DNA of 21,635 nucleotides, taken from positions 1-21,635 of the forward strand of contig JAXFZX010000029.1 in assembly GCA_034184445.1 (NCBI GenBank), given 5' to 3'. A program made the translations under genes and the position numbers. The DNA is from CALXZG01 sp034184445. Its GTDB lineage: Bacteria > Pseudomonadota > Alphaproteobacteria > CAAHEQ01 > UBA3637. Position 1 is the first letter of the stretch; every line of letters starts with the position of its first letter. Shown one piece after another: positions 15,813-21,635 of the stretch. The notes below the pieces were generated by a model. The model was given only the letters and a program-made list of their open reading frames with translations. It was not told the origin of the DNA and did no database searches.

Positions 15813-16508
15813 CTAGATATCAAAATATTCTTGTGCTCTTTCCCTGCCTAATTCTTTAAATTTATCAAGGCTAAAAACACCATTTTGTTTTACAATAGTA
15901 TCAAAAATATCTGCTGCAAAGCCATTATGGGATGGATGGCTAAATACATATATACGATTTTTAAGTTTTGAATTTTTATTGATTAAATCATTAAATGCTG
16001 TTTGAAAATGTTTAAAAAATTTATCTTGAGGAGGAGGATTATTGTGTAATTTTTCTCTTTCAACAAAATGACTATAACCTACAATCCATATTTCTGTTTC
16101 TGATTTTAAGGCAATTTCAACCAATAATTCGGCCATTTCTTTTTGGCTGTTTATAAACTTCTCTTCAAAAGATTTATCTTTTTTTATAAATTCTTCTAAT
16201 TTCTTTGTTTTTTTCGTGTAAAAAGGTGTTTTATTAAAGTAAAAAATCTCATTTTCCTTGGCCCATTTATTCATAAAATTACGGATACATGATGCCTGAC
16301 CGATAAAGTACCCCTGTCGGCCATACCTACCATTATATTCATCTTGTCCAGGATTATCACCGACAACAATATACCTAAATTTGTCGGCATCTTCAATTTT
16401 ATCTTCTAATTCTTTCAAAAAATTATACCCTTTCTCTTCTGATATTTTAGGAACGATTTCCTCATCTTTATATTTACTAAAAAAATTGTATAATTTACCT
16501 TTATCCAT
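15813..16508 (-). CDS. Uracil-DNA glycosylase-superfamily-like protein
   Basis: 231 aa. The N-terminal catalytic-type motif is GDNPGQDEYNG at residues 50-60, followed by G--GYFIGQAS (63-73), matching the family 4/5-style 'G-x-x-PG-x-x-E...G-x-x-F-x-G' pattern. NKTPF (92-96) corresponds to the conserved Asn strand of that fold, WIVGYS (141-146) to the central strand and HPSH (191-194) to the C-terminal HPSP motif. Cysteines for the family 4 Fe-S cluster are not evident, and the family 1 GQDPYH motif is absent, so this is an atypical member that may remove another base, bind DNA, or act in defence. The start at 16508 is supported by AAGGGG. First gene of a two-gene operon with the membrane protein; divergent from the XRE regulator. 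Confidence 0.65.
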   Translation of the reverse strand: MDKGKLYNFFSKYKDEEIVPKISEEKGYNFLKELEDKIEDADKFRYIVVGDNPGQDEYNGRYGRQGYFIGQASCIRNFMNKWAKENEIFYFNKTPFYTKKTKKLEEFIKKDKSFEEKFINSQKEMAELLVEIALKSETEIWIVGYSHFVEREKLHNNPPPQDKFFKHFQTAFNDLINKNSKLKNRIYVFSHPSHNGFAADIFDTIVKQNGVFSLDKFKELGRERAQEYFDI

Positions 16509-16540
16509 GTAATACCCCTTTCATATGTTGTTATGGACAT

Positions 16541-16569
16541 ACATTATTATTTTTTTTAAGGTCTGTCAA
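16541..16569 (-). promoter_or_regulatory. Promoter of the UDG-like / membrane-protein operon
   Basis: Minus-strand consensus TTGACA (16564-16569), 17 bp, TAATGT (16541-16546), 33 bp before the ATG at 16508. A short inverted repeat TATGT-N8-ACATA (16525-16542) lies just downstream and overlaps the -10, a plausible operator for the divergent XRE protein. Confidence 0.6.
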
Positions 16570-16664
16570 GCAGTTTGTTTCTAATTATATATAAAATAAG
16601 AAATACGGTGGGTTTGTTAAGTGTAATGAAAATCGTATTATCAAGTGAAAGGATAATTTATTAC

Positions 16665-17048
16665 ATGAATACAGGCAGAAAAACTATTCAAATCGGTGGC
16701 TCAATTAAAAATGCCCGCAAGAAATTGGATATGACTCAAGAAGAGCTGGCAGGATTAATTGGGTGTTCTCCTAAAACCATTAATAATATTGAAAGTAACA
16801 AAATTCCAGAATTGAAGCAAATTGTGAATTTGTGTGATGTTTTAGGATTGAGCATGGATAAACTTTTTGATATTGCCTTACCTAAATCTAAAAATACCCA
16901 AAATGATTATTTTACACAAAGAGAAGAAGCAAAGCGCCATCTGAATTTAGAAGATTCTGAAAATTTGAATGTCATTACTGGGCGCATTTATTCTTTAAAT
17001 AGCGCGCAATTAAAAGTGATTCGCGAAATAATTGATCTGTGGAAATAA
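16665..17048 (+). CDS. XRE-family (HTH) transcriptional regulator
   Basis: 127 aa. The helix-turn-helix spans about residues 12-68: IKNARKKLDMTQEELAGLIGCSPKTINNIESNKIPEL, with the T-Q-E-E-L-A and S-x-x-T-I-x-x-I-E-x-x-K signature of XRE/Cro-CI repressors. The C-terminal 55 residues are helical and charged, probably for dimerisation; there is no protease or ligand domain. The start at 16665 is chosen because GAAAGGA lies upstream and the HTH begins soon after; in-frame starts at 16626 and 16575 add unrelated residues. It is transcribed divergently from the UDG-like operon with about 156 bp between, so it probably controls that operon and itself. Confidence 0.88.
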   Translation: MNTGRKTIQIGGSIKNARKKLDMTQEELAGLIGCSPKTINNIESNKIPELKQIVNLCDVLGLSMDKLFDIALPKSKNTQNDYFTQREEAKRHLNLEDSENLNVITGRIYSLNSAQLKVIREIIDLWK

Positions 17049-17428
17049 AAAACTTTCGCTTTTTCCAGTTGTATTTTTTATAAAAATAATAAAACGATAT
17101 ATACCATGTAGGTGCCCATGGTATTGTGTCTTTCATAATATCATCCATCTAAAAACAGATCTGATTTTTTTTAAACTACTTTTTAGTGGTAATTAATAGT
17201 ATTATTTATTTGGGATTTATTTTGATGGATGATGTTATGCATGGGGACACGGATTATTTAAAATAATAAATTATTTTGACATGGGATAAAAATGGGAAAA
17301 AATATGGGGCGGAAAAGTAAAAAGCAAATATGTGGTGGTATGCCGGACTAAAAAAATCGGTCTATTTTTTATTATTTTTATTTATTTTTCAGTATGTTAT
17401 TTTATTAATTATTAAAAGCTTATTTAAA
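17049..17428. other. Non-coding region with inverted repeats; candidate origin or control region
   Basis: No convincing gene. It contains an 8-bp hairpin ATACCATG-N8-CATGGTAT (17101-17124) and a 10-bp inverted repeat ATCATCCATC (17140-17149) / GATGGATGAT (17224-17233) about 74 bp apart, and then a purine-rich stretch with several ATGGG-like words (17237-17310). In an element that encodes a HUH protein this longest non-coding stretch is the best place to look for a replication or nicking origin. That role is inference. Confidence 0.35.
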
Positions 17429-17456
17429 TTGACATTATATTATAATGCAGTAGCAT
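17429..17456 (+). promoter_or_regulatory. Predicted promoter of the 160-aa gene
   Basis: Consensus TTGACA at 17429-17434 with TAGCAT at 17451-17456 (16-bp spacer). A perfect TATAAT at 17441-17446 is too close to this -35 but could work alone. A long palindrome lies directly downstream, before the ribosome site. Confidence 0.45.
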
Positions 17457-17463
17457 CCTTTTT

Positions 17464-17487
17464 ACAAAACACAATGGTGTGTTTTGT
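17464..17487. promoter_or_regulatory. 24-bp palindrome, candidate operator
   Basis: Perfect 10-bp arms ACAAAACACA / TGTGTTTTGT around ATGG. It lies between the predicted promoter and the start of the 160-aa gene, where a bound repressor would block transcription or an mRNA hairpin would form. The XRE protein 400 bp upstream is an obvious candidate ligand. Confidence 0.5.
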
Positions 17488-17510
17488 AGTCATAAACAAA
17501 AGGATAAAAA

Positions 17511-17993
17511 ATGACAAATTTAAATGAAAAGGTTTTGGATATTGTACCTGAAAACAATCCAATTTTGAATGATATCAATGCACTATCAGATGATGTTCGC
17601 AAATTAGTTAAAATTTTTAGTGAATCTTTTTCTTATCCTTGGCAAGAATCAAAGGAAAGAGCAAGAGAGTTAAATAAAGTTTGGTTGGCGGTTTTTAAAA
17701 ATGATCAATTAAAATCATCTTTAACTGTTAACCAATATGCGGCGCAATTGCCACTGCATATAAATTGTAATTTAAGAACACTGTCTATGTTCTTTGGGCA
17801 ACTGCAAAATAATGATAGGATTGAGCCATATTTGTATGCCACTATTTGTGATGAGCTAAAAATACCAGGTAAAAAAGCGAATAGGCCAAAGGAAGCATTA
17901 TTTCAGCTTTATTTGGATAAAATTGCATGTGTTACTTTACACCAATTATTAGACTATCATATTTGGCAAAAAGAGAGGAAAAATATCTGCTGA
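17511..17993 (+). CDS. Unknown 160-aa protein
   Basis: No family recognised. The protein is soluble and probably mainly helical, with an acidic N-terminus (MTNLNEKVLDIVPENNPIL), a W-x-x-S-x-x-R-A-R-E-L-N-K-V-W segment near residue 45, and a C-terminal basic part (KIPGKKANRPKEALF) that could bind nucleic acid. No signal peptide or TM segment. GGAT-type ribosome site 6-10 nt before the ATG, a near-consensus promoter and a perfect palindrome upstream show it is a regulated gene. It is followed after 19 bp by the convergent deiminase gene. A role in element replication or control is possible but unsupported. Confidence 0.65.
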   Translation: MTNLNEKVLDIVPENNPILNDINALSDDVRKLVKIFSESFSYPWQESKERARELNKVWLAVFKNDQLKSSLTVNQYAAQLPLHINCNLRTLSMFFGQLQNNDRIEPYLYATICDELKIPGKKANRPKEALFQLYLDKIACVTLHQLLDYHIWQKERKNIC

Positions 17994-18012
17994 TATCCAC
18001 TTATTTGGTGGG

Positions 18013-18843
18013 TTAGTATCCATTGGTTAAACAATGAATAGATCCACCAAATTTTGCAATTTTTGTTGCATTAATGGGTATGACTGGCTTATAGGTGTGG
18101 CTTTGGATAATTTTCAAGGCCATCTCATCTGCCGGCATATCATAGGTAGGGACCAAAATGATTTTACTTGTTTGTAAAAAATTGATATAGACACCTTTTG
18201 CGCTTTCCCACCCATGGTATTTTTCATAGGTTGGCTCATAGGGAATATCAACCAGTTTAATGTGTGGACAGATTTCTTGTAAAATTTGATGACATTTTTC
18301 CAATTCTTTACAGTTAGATTTATTGATTAAAAGTGTATTGTCATCTAAAAATTGCATCATTCCATCAATATGGGCAATTCTATCACCTGGTTCATAAGGC
18401 AACCAGATCATTTTTTGAATACCAAATAATTCTGCCATGAATAAATCCATTTTATCTTGGGAAATAGGATTTAACTCTAATGACTTTTTTGTGGCAATAC
18501 CAATACCTTGATTGTTGCTGATTAAATTACCACCATCAAAACGAATTGGAAGTGGTATCGGTAAATCGGGAAAATATTTTAGGCATTCTATTTGCACATG
18601 CTCACTTTTTAAAAATGATTGGTAAGGTGGCTTATAAAGTAAAGGAATCGGTTTTTTGTCGGTAAAAAATGGGGCAAAGTCTCTAATCCATATATCAGGC
18701 AGATCAAGTGTTTTAACCTCATGATAGGACTCTAATGTGTTTTTTAACCGCTCATAAATGTCTGTATAGCATCCATCATAAAGTGATTCTATGCGTTTGC
18801 TTGGCTTTACCAGTAAAATTGTATTGGGTTCTGTAATTAACAT
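18013..18843 (-). CDS. Peptidyl-arginine / agmatine deiminase family protein
   Basis: 276 aa, somewhat shorter than typical agmatine deiminases (about 340-370 aa). Guanidine-hydrolase motifs are all present: D-x-WIRD-x-x-P (D50-P58), FDGGN (102-106), the catalytic histidine/aspartate as AHIDG (H158, D160), and GGSIHC near the C-terminus with nucleophile C271. Such enzymes turn agmatine into N-carbamoylputrescine plus ammonia, or citrullinate arginine. The substrate cannot be told, and no signal peptide is seen. The start is placed at 18843, not 18867: the first ATG lies within the -10 box, whereas AAAGGA precedes the second ATG by about 10 nt. No carbamoylputrescine amidase or antiporter is nearby, so the usual agmatine pathway is not supported by context. 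Confidence 0.88.
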   Translation of the reverse strand: MLITEPNTILLVKPSKRIESLYDGCYTDIYERLKNTLESYHEVKTLDLPDIWIRDFAPFFTDKKPIPLLYKPPYQSFLKSEHVQIECLKYFPDLPIPLPIRFDGGNLISNNQGIGIATKKSLELNPISQDKMDLFMAELFGIQKMIWLPYEPGDRIAHIDGMMQFLDDNTLLINKSNCKELEKCHQILQEICPHIKLVDIPYEPTYEKYHGWESAKGVYINFLQTSKIILVPTYDMPADEMALKIIQSHTYKPVIPINATKIAKFGGSIHCLTNGY

Positions 18844-18865
18844 GCGATTTATCCTTTCGGGATAC

Positions 18866-18874
18866 ATTATAGCA
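18866..18874 (-). promoter_or_regulatory. Extended -10 promoter of the deiminase gene
   Basis: Minus-strand TGCTATAAT is a perfect TGn-TATAAT extended -10 (TATAAT at 18866-18871); no clear -35. It lies 22 bp before the ATG at 18843 and overlaps the upstream in-frame ATG at 18867, which therefore cannot be translated from this transcript. Confidence 0.6.
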
Positions 18875-18906
18875 CATTTTAAAAGGGAAGTGTATTTATA
18901 GAGTTA

Positions 18907-18923
18907 TAGTTATTTAATAACTA
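18907..18923. repeat. 17-bp palindrome in the deiminase-integrase intergenic region
   Basis: TAGTTAT-TTA-ATAACTA, perfect 7-bp arms, between two divergent genes, just upstream of the deiminase -10. Candidate operator. Confidence 0.4.
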
Positions 18924-18944
18924 AATCTCTTGTTTTTCAATGAG

Positions 18945-18962
18945 TTGTAAAATTTTTTACAA
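18945..18962. promoter_or_regulatory. 18-bp palindrome upstream of the integrase
   Basis: TTGTAAAA-TT-TTTTACAA, perfect 8-bp arms, about 75 bp before the integrase ATG at 19039. Possible operator or recombination-accessory site controlling integrase. The AT-only centre makes a chance occurrence less unlikely than for a GC-containing palindrome. Confidence 0.4.
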
Positions 18963-19038
18963 TGATCCGGTTATTAAAATTTATAAATTAAAAAATAAGA
19001 TAAATACATACCTAACACTTAAACGAAAGGTAAAAAAA

Positions 19039-20094
19039 ATGATAGAGACGATTAAAAGCAAAGCCAGATCAACACCGCATTATCGGGCACGAATCAGAAT
19101 TAAAAATGTCATTGATAAATCTAAAACATTTAAATACTATGATGATGCGGCCAGATGGTATCATCAACAAATGGCTGACATTGATAATTTTACAAAAGCA
19201 CATGGTTATGGGGCCAGTAAAGCAACTTTGGCGCAGGCGATTGACAAATACATCAGGGAACATAAGATTAAGTCGCTGTCTTTGCCTATTTTGAATTGGT
19301 GGAAAGCTAAATTGGGGAATAAATTATTGACGGCCATCACAACAACAGATATTGTGGCTTGTCGTTCAGAACTCATGACAACAGAATATCAGATCGGTCA
19401 TCAATTCAGACCAAGGCAAGCAGCCACTATTAACAAGTATGTAATTATTTTAAGTGGCTTAATGACAACAGCCATGAAAGAATGGCAGATTATTTCTTCT
19501 AATCCTTGCCAACAAATTAAAAAATTAAAGGAGCCAAAGGGGCGAACAAGGTATTTAACCCATGATGAAATTAAATTATTATTGGATGCCTGTCAGAAAT
19601 CAAAAATGGCTTATTTGTATCCTATTGTAGTGATTGCGCTTAGCACAGGGGCACGCAGGTCTGAAATTTTAAAATTGAAGTGGAAGGATGTCATGTTTGA
19701 TGAGCATAGACTGATTTTTGAGGATACAAAAAATGGTGATACACGCAGCGTGCCTTTATGTGGTAATGCATACAGTATGTTGGCTCAAATGAAGAATGAA
19801 TCAGGTAAAATTCATGATTTTGATTTAGTGTTCCAAGGTCGCATAAAAGGTAAAGTTTTTGATTTTAAAAAGGCATGGAAAACAGCGCTTAAAACAGCGG
19901 GTATTCAAGATTTTAGGTTTCATGATTTAAGGCATACTGCTGCCACCTATTTGCTTAGGACTGGGATAGGTCTAATTCCACTTTCTGAAATTTTAGGTCA
20001 TCATACGATGGATATGGTCAAACGCTATGCCCATGTGATGACGGATTACAAGCGAAAATTTGTGGAAAACATGAATCAAAGTATGTTCCAATAG
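19039..20094 (+). CDS. Tyrosine recombinase (site-specific integrase)
   Basis: 351 aa. N-terminal arm-binding/core-binding region (1-165) and a catalytic domain with all key residues: R206 (STGARRSEI), H295-x-x-R298 (FHDLRHT), H321 (LGHHTMD) and nucleophile Y330 (KRYAHV). The start is set at 19039 with GAAAGG upstream; the longer in-frame start at 18940 overlaps a palindrome and adds 33 non-homologous residues. It lies near the right end of the element and is expected to catalyse insertion at the tRNA-Thr(CGU) anticodon region, where the 18-bp core lies. The next gene starts 9 bp after its stop, so the two are coexpressed. Confidence 0.96.
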   Translation: MIETIKSKARSTPHYRARIRIKNVIDKSKTFKYYDDAARWYHQQMADIDNFTKAHGYGASKATLAQAIDKYIREHKIKSLSLPILNWWKAKLGNKLLTAITTTDIVACRSELMTTEYQIGHQFRPRQAATINKYVIILSGLMTTAMKEWQIISSNPCQQIKKLKEPKGRTRYLTHDEIKLLLDACQKSKMAYLYPIVVIALSTGARRSEILKLKWKDVMFDEHRLIFEDTKNGDTRSVPLCGNAYSMLAQMKNESGKIHDFDLVFQGRIKGKVFDFKKAWKTALKTAGIQDFRFHDLRHTAATYLLRTGIGLIPLSEILGHHTMDMVKRYAHVMTDYKRKFVENMNQSMFQ

Positions 20095-20103
20095 GGGGAT
20101 AAA

Positions 20104-20562
20104 ATGAAAGGGCAGGATGAAAAAATAAAAAAAGAAATGCAAAAATGGATGGTAAACTTGGGTCAAAATTACAATGTGTGTTTGACCTTTCAATTTAATA
20201 AGGATAGGATTACAGAAAATGAAGCCAAATGTGCTGTAAGGGTAGCATTTGGAACATTATATCGTGAAATTTTAGGGCGCAAATGGCATAACAGGAAATC
20301 AGAACAGTACTCTTTTATCGGTTTTCAAGAAATGGGTAAATCTGGTATGAATAGGCACTATCATTTTATGTTAAAGGCAGAAAAAATAAATTTTTGCACT
20401 TTTTATAAATTAAATTATTTTTTAAATAAAGGTGTCAAAAAGGTTGTGCCATCGGCCAAAGTAAAAGTGGATCCGATGTATAATGCAAATTGGGGTGCCT
20501 ATATTGCAAAAGAGGTAAATTCTGATAATAATACCTTGATGACGGAAGATGATTTTAGGTAA
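20104..20562 (+). CDS. HUH-endonuclease (Rep-like) protein, possibly truncated
   Basis: 152 aa. In order: motif I-like CLTFQFN (26-32), FIGFQE with E76, the HUH metal motif as RHYHFML (H85-Y-H87), and motif III W-x-x-Y-x-x-K as WGAYIAKE (Y133, K136). This is the layout of single-tyrosine Rep endonucleases of rolling-circle replicons and single-stranded DNA phages. The assignment rests on motif recognition only. AGGGGGA precedes the ATG, 9 bp after the integrase stop. The TAA at 20560-20562 is followed in the same frame by 67 sense codons (to TGA at 20764-20766), running through the right attachment core, so a C-terminal part may have been lost to a nonsense mutation. The endonuclease motifs are all before the stop. 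Confidence 0.65.
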   Translation: MKGQDEKIKKEMQKWMVNLGQNYNVCLTFQFNKDRITENEAKCAVRVAFGTLYREILGRKWHNRKSEQYSFIGFQEMGKSGMNRHYHFMLKAEKINFCTFYKLNYFLNKGVKKVVPSAKVKVDPMYNANWGAYIAKEVNSDNNTLMTEDDFR

Positions 20563-20777
<215 letters not shown>

Positions 20778-20788
20778 ACGAACAAGCA

Positions 20789-20817
20789 TTTATATATCAA
20801 AGATGAATAAAATGCAA
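20789..20817 (-). promoter_or_regulatory. Original promoter of the host tRNA-Thr
   Basis: Minus-strand TTGCAT (20812-20817), 17 bp, TATAAA (20789-20794), identical to the element's tRNA promoter. It now drives only the severed 5' tRNA half and points into the element. Confidence 0.75.
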
Positions 20818-21001
20818 GTATTTTTTGATCATTCCCACCATTTTTTTATTTTTCATTTTAAATCCTTTTACTAATTACTCAACTATTACTTAAAATGCGA
20901 CAGGTATCATCATCTTCATTTTAGGACAAATCAAGGACTATTCTATATCAGATTTTATAAAAGGATAACAGTTTTAGAAACAAATACTTATATAAAGATG
21001 A
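20818..21001. other. Host msrB-tRNA spacer, mirrored at the element's left end
   Basis: No gene. 20740-20869 matches 12245-12374 inverted (three mismatches in 130), and 20932-20992 matches 12122-12182 inverted with moderate divergence. Similarity ends about 10 bp before the msrB stop, so essentially the whole spacer has a relative inside the element. Confidence 0.75.
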
Positions 21002-21427
21002 CTACTTTTTCCGGAACGATAGGGCAAGTGAATTTATACAAAATTCAACACCTGTTTGACCACAATTATTCAAAAACAAATGTCCTAAATGTGATTGGCA
21101 ATGACTACATAAAACTTCGTGTCGGATCATAAAAGAGCTAAAATCAGGGGCAAATTCAACACTTCCCTTTATGACACGAGAAAATGATGGCCAACCACTT
21201 TCAGATGGGACTTTATAAGCCGACAAAAAAAGGCGTTGTCCACATGCCCGACAACAATACACACCCTTTTGATCCCAATATAGATATTTTCCGGAAAAAG
21301 GCGGTTCAGTCCCTTTCTGGCGCAATATTTTATACTCCTCAGCGGACAATTTTTTACGGTAGGCCATTTCATAATCATCCCCAACTTGACCAATCGCTTT
21401 GATGCATTGATGTCTTTTTAAAGCCAT
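21002..21427 (-). CDS. msrB: Peptide-methionine (R)-S-oxide reductase
   Basis: Repairs oxidised methionine (R-sulfoxide) in proteins with thioredoxin as usual reductant. The 141-aa protein has both zinc-binding CxxC pairs (C59-RA-C62 and C107-SH-C110), SGWPSF (77-82), GHLF (115-118) and the catalytic cysteine C130 in FCINSLAL. The start at 21427 follows a strong GGAGGGGG ribosome site; the longer frame from 21508 adds 27 residues with no family counterpart and is rejected. No signal peptide, so cytoplasmic. It is a normal chromosomal gene forming the right border of the tRNA locus. Confidence 0.93.
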   Translation of the reverse strand: MALKRHQCIKAIGQVGDDYEMAYRKKLSAEEYKILRQKGTEPPFSGKYLYWDQKGVYCCRACGQRLFLSAYKVPSESGWPSFSRVIKGSVEFAPDFSSFMIRHEVLCSHCQSHLGHLFLNNCGQTGVEFCINSLALSFRKK

Positions 21428-21556
21428 ACTCCCCCTCCACCACCTATTAGATAATCCCAATTTTCCCAAAAACAATGCATATATACAAAAAGAAACTTGA
21501 CAAACCATATTTTCTTATGTAGAGTGAACTTAATAGTTGTAGAAAAGGAGAATGTT

Positions 21557-21635
21557 ATGCAGCGAAAAAAATCGGTCAACGGGACAATTCGTGGGAGGCT
21601 TGCTGACGGGGGAGCCAATCCGATAGATTTACATG
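21557..21635 (+). CDS. N-terminus of probable XRE-family regulator (partial)
   Basis: ATG at 21557 follows AAGGAG by 6 nt; the frame is open for 26 codons to the window edge and reads MQRKKSVNGTIRG... then GGANPIDLH. Alphaproteobacterial XRE regulators commonly begin with a short tail and 'NPID-HVG' before 'R-R-R...GMSQE'; the visible end matches that start. The HTH itself lies beyond the window, so this is a guess from a short motif. Confidence 0.45.
   Translation, partial: MQRKKSVNGTIRGRLADGGANPIDLH

Noticed and set aside
15813..16508. Ordinary uracil-DNA glycosylase Ung (family 1)
   Set aside because: Lacks GQDPYH and HPSPLS in their canonical form; the GDNPGQDE/HPSH pattern fits a divergent member only, so no gene symbol is given.
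17429..17446. TTGACA and TATAAT as one promoter
   Set aside because: Only 6 bp separate the two hexamers; a working sigma70 promoter needs about 17. Other pairings are offered instead.
17330..17527. 65-aa plus-strand ORF rich in Phe/Leu/Ile
   Set aside because: Looks like a TM peptide, but it runs through the predicted promoter and palindrome and overlaps the start of the better-supported 160-aa gene; it has no ribosome site. AT-rich DNA gives such frames by chance.
18843..18867. Upstream start of the deiminase gene at 18867
   Set aside because: That ATG lies inside the -10 box, so it would not be in the mRNA; the ATG at 18843 has a proper ribosome site.

Overview
The window comes from a low-to-moderate GC Gram-negative bacterium, most likely an alphaproteobacterium. 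Evidence: a tpiA-secG-kdsA-eno gene cluster, Kdo/LPS synthesis (KdsA), a single LolC/E-type permease followed by LolD, a type 2 (eukaryote-like) IleRS, and, at the right edge, the first codons of what looks like an alphaproteobacterial XRE regulator of the 'NPID-H' type. The taxon is inferred from gene content only.

Layout. 1-67: last codons of a probable outer-membrane beta-barrel protein. 115-3302: the minus-strand tpiA-secG-kdsA-eno operon, without the pyrG often found in this cluster, with a promoter just upstream of tpiA. 3395-4158: a small membrane ORF and a divergent GNAT acetyltransferase. 4198-11188: minus-strand ileS, fabI, lolD, lolC/E and sua5. 11279-11512: a 2[4Fe-4S] ferredoxin. 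11667-11921: the decayed C-terminus of an Eco57I-like DNA methyltransferase/restriction enzyme, a relic of an older island.

12018-20757 is an AT-rich integrative element of about 8.7 kb inserted in a tRNA-Thr(CGU) gene. An 18-bp direct repeat (the host tRNA D-stem/anticodon segment) bounds it. The host tRNA gene, originally on the minus strand, is split: its 3' half lies at 11980-12035 and its 5' half with promoter at 20740-20777. Unlike the usual tRNA-targeted island, neither junction restores the gene. Instead the element carries a complete tRNA-Thr(CGU) gene (12337-12412, plus strand) with its own promoter and terminator. The roughly 215 bp upstream of that copy are a diverged inverted copy of the host msrB-tRNA spacer. 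This self-compensating arrangement is the most unusual feature of the window.

Element cargo: an ankyrin-repeat protein, two tandem paralogues of unknown family, a two-gene minus-strand operon (a UDG-superfamily-like protein and a two-TM protein), a divergent XRE regulator, a 460-bp non-coding stretch with several inverted repeats, an unknown 160-aa protein, a peptidyl-arginine/agmatine deiminase-family enzyme, a tyrosine recombinase, and a HUH (Rep-like) protein. The HUH frame has an in-frame stop and then stays open through the attachment site. Integrase plus Rep suggests an element that excises, may replicate via single-stranded DNA, and reintegrates. The cargo could include defence or host-interaction genes, but that is inference.

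After the element the chromosome resumes with the tRNA upstream region, msrB (minus), and the start of an XRE-type regulator (plus, cut by the window edge).
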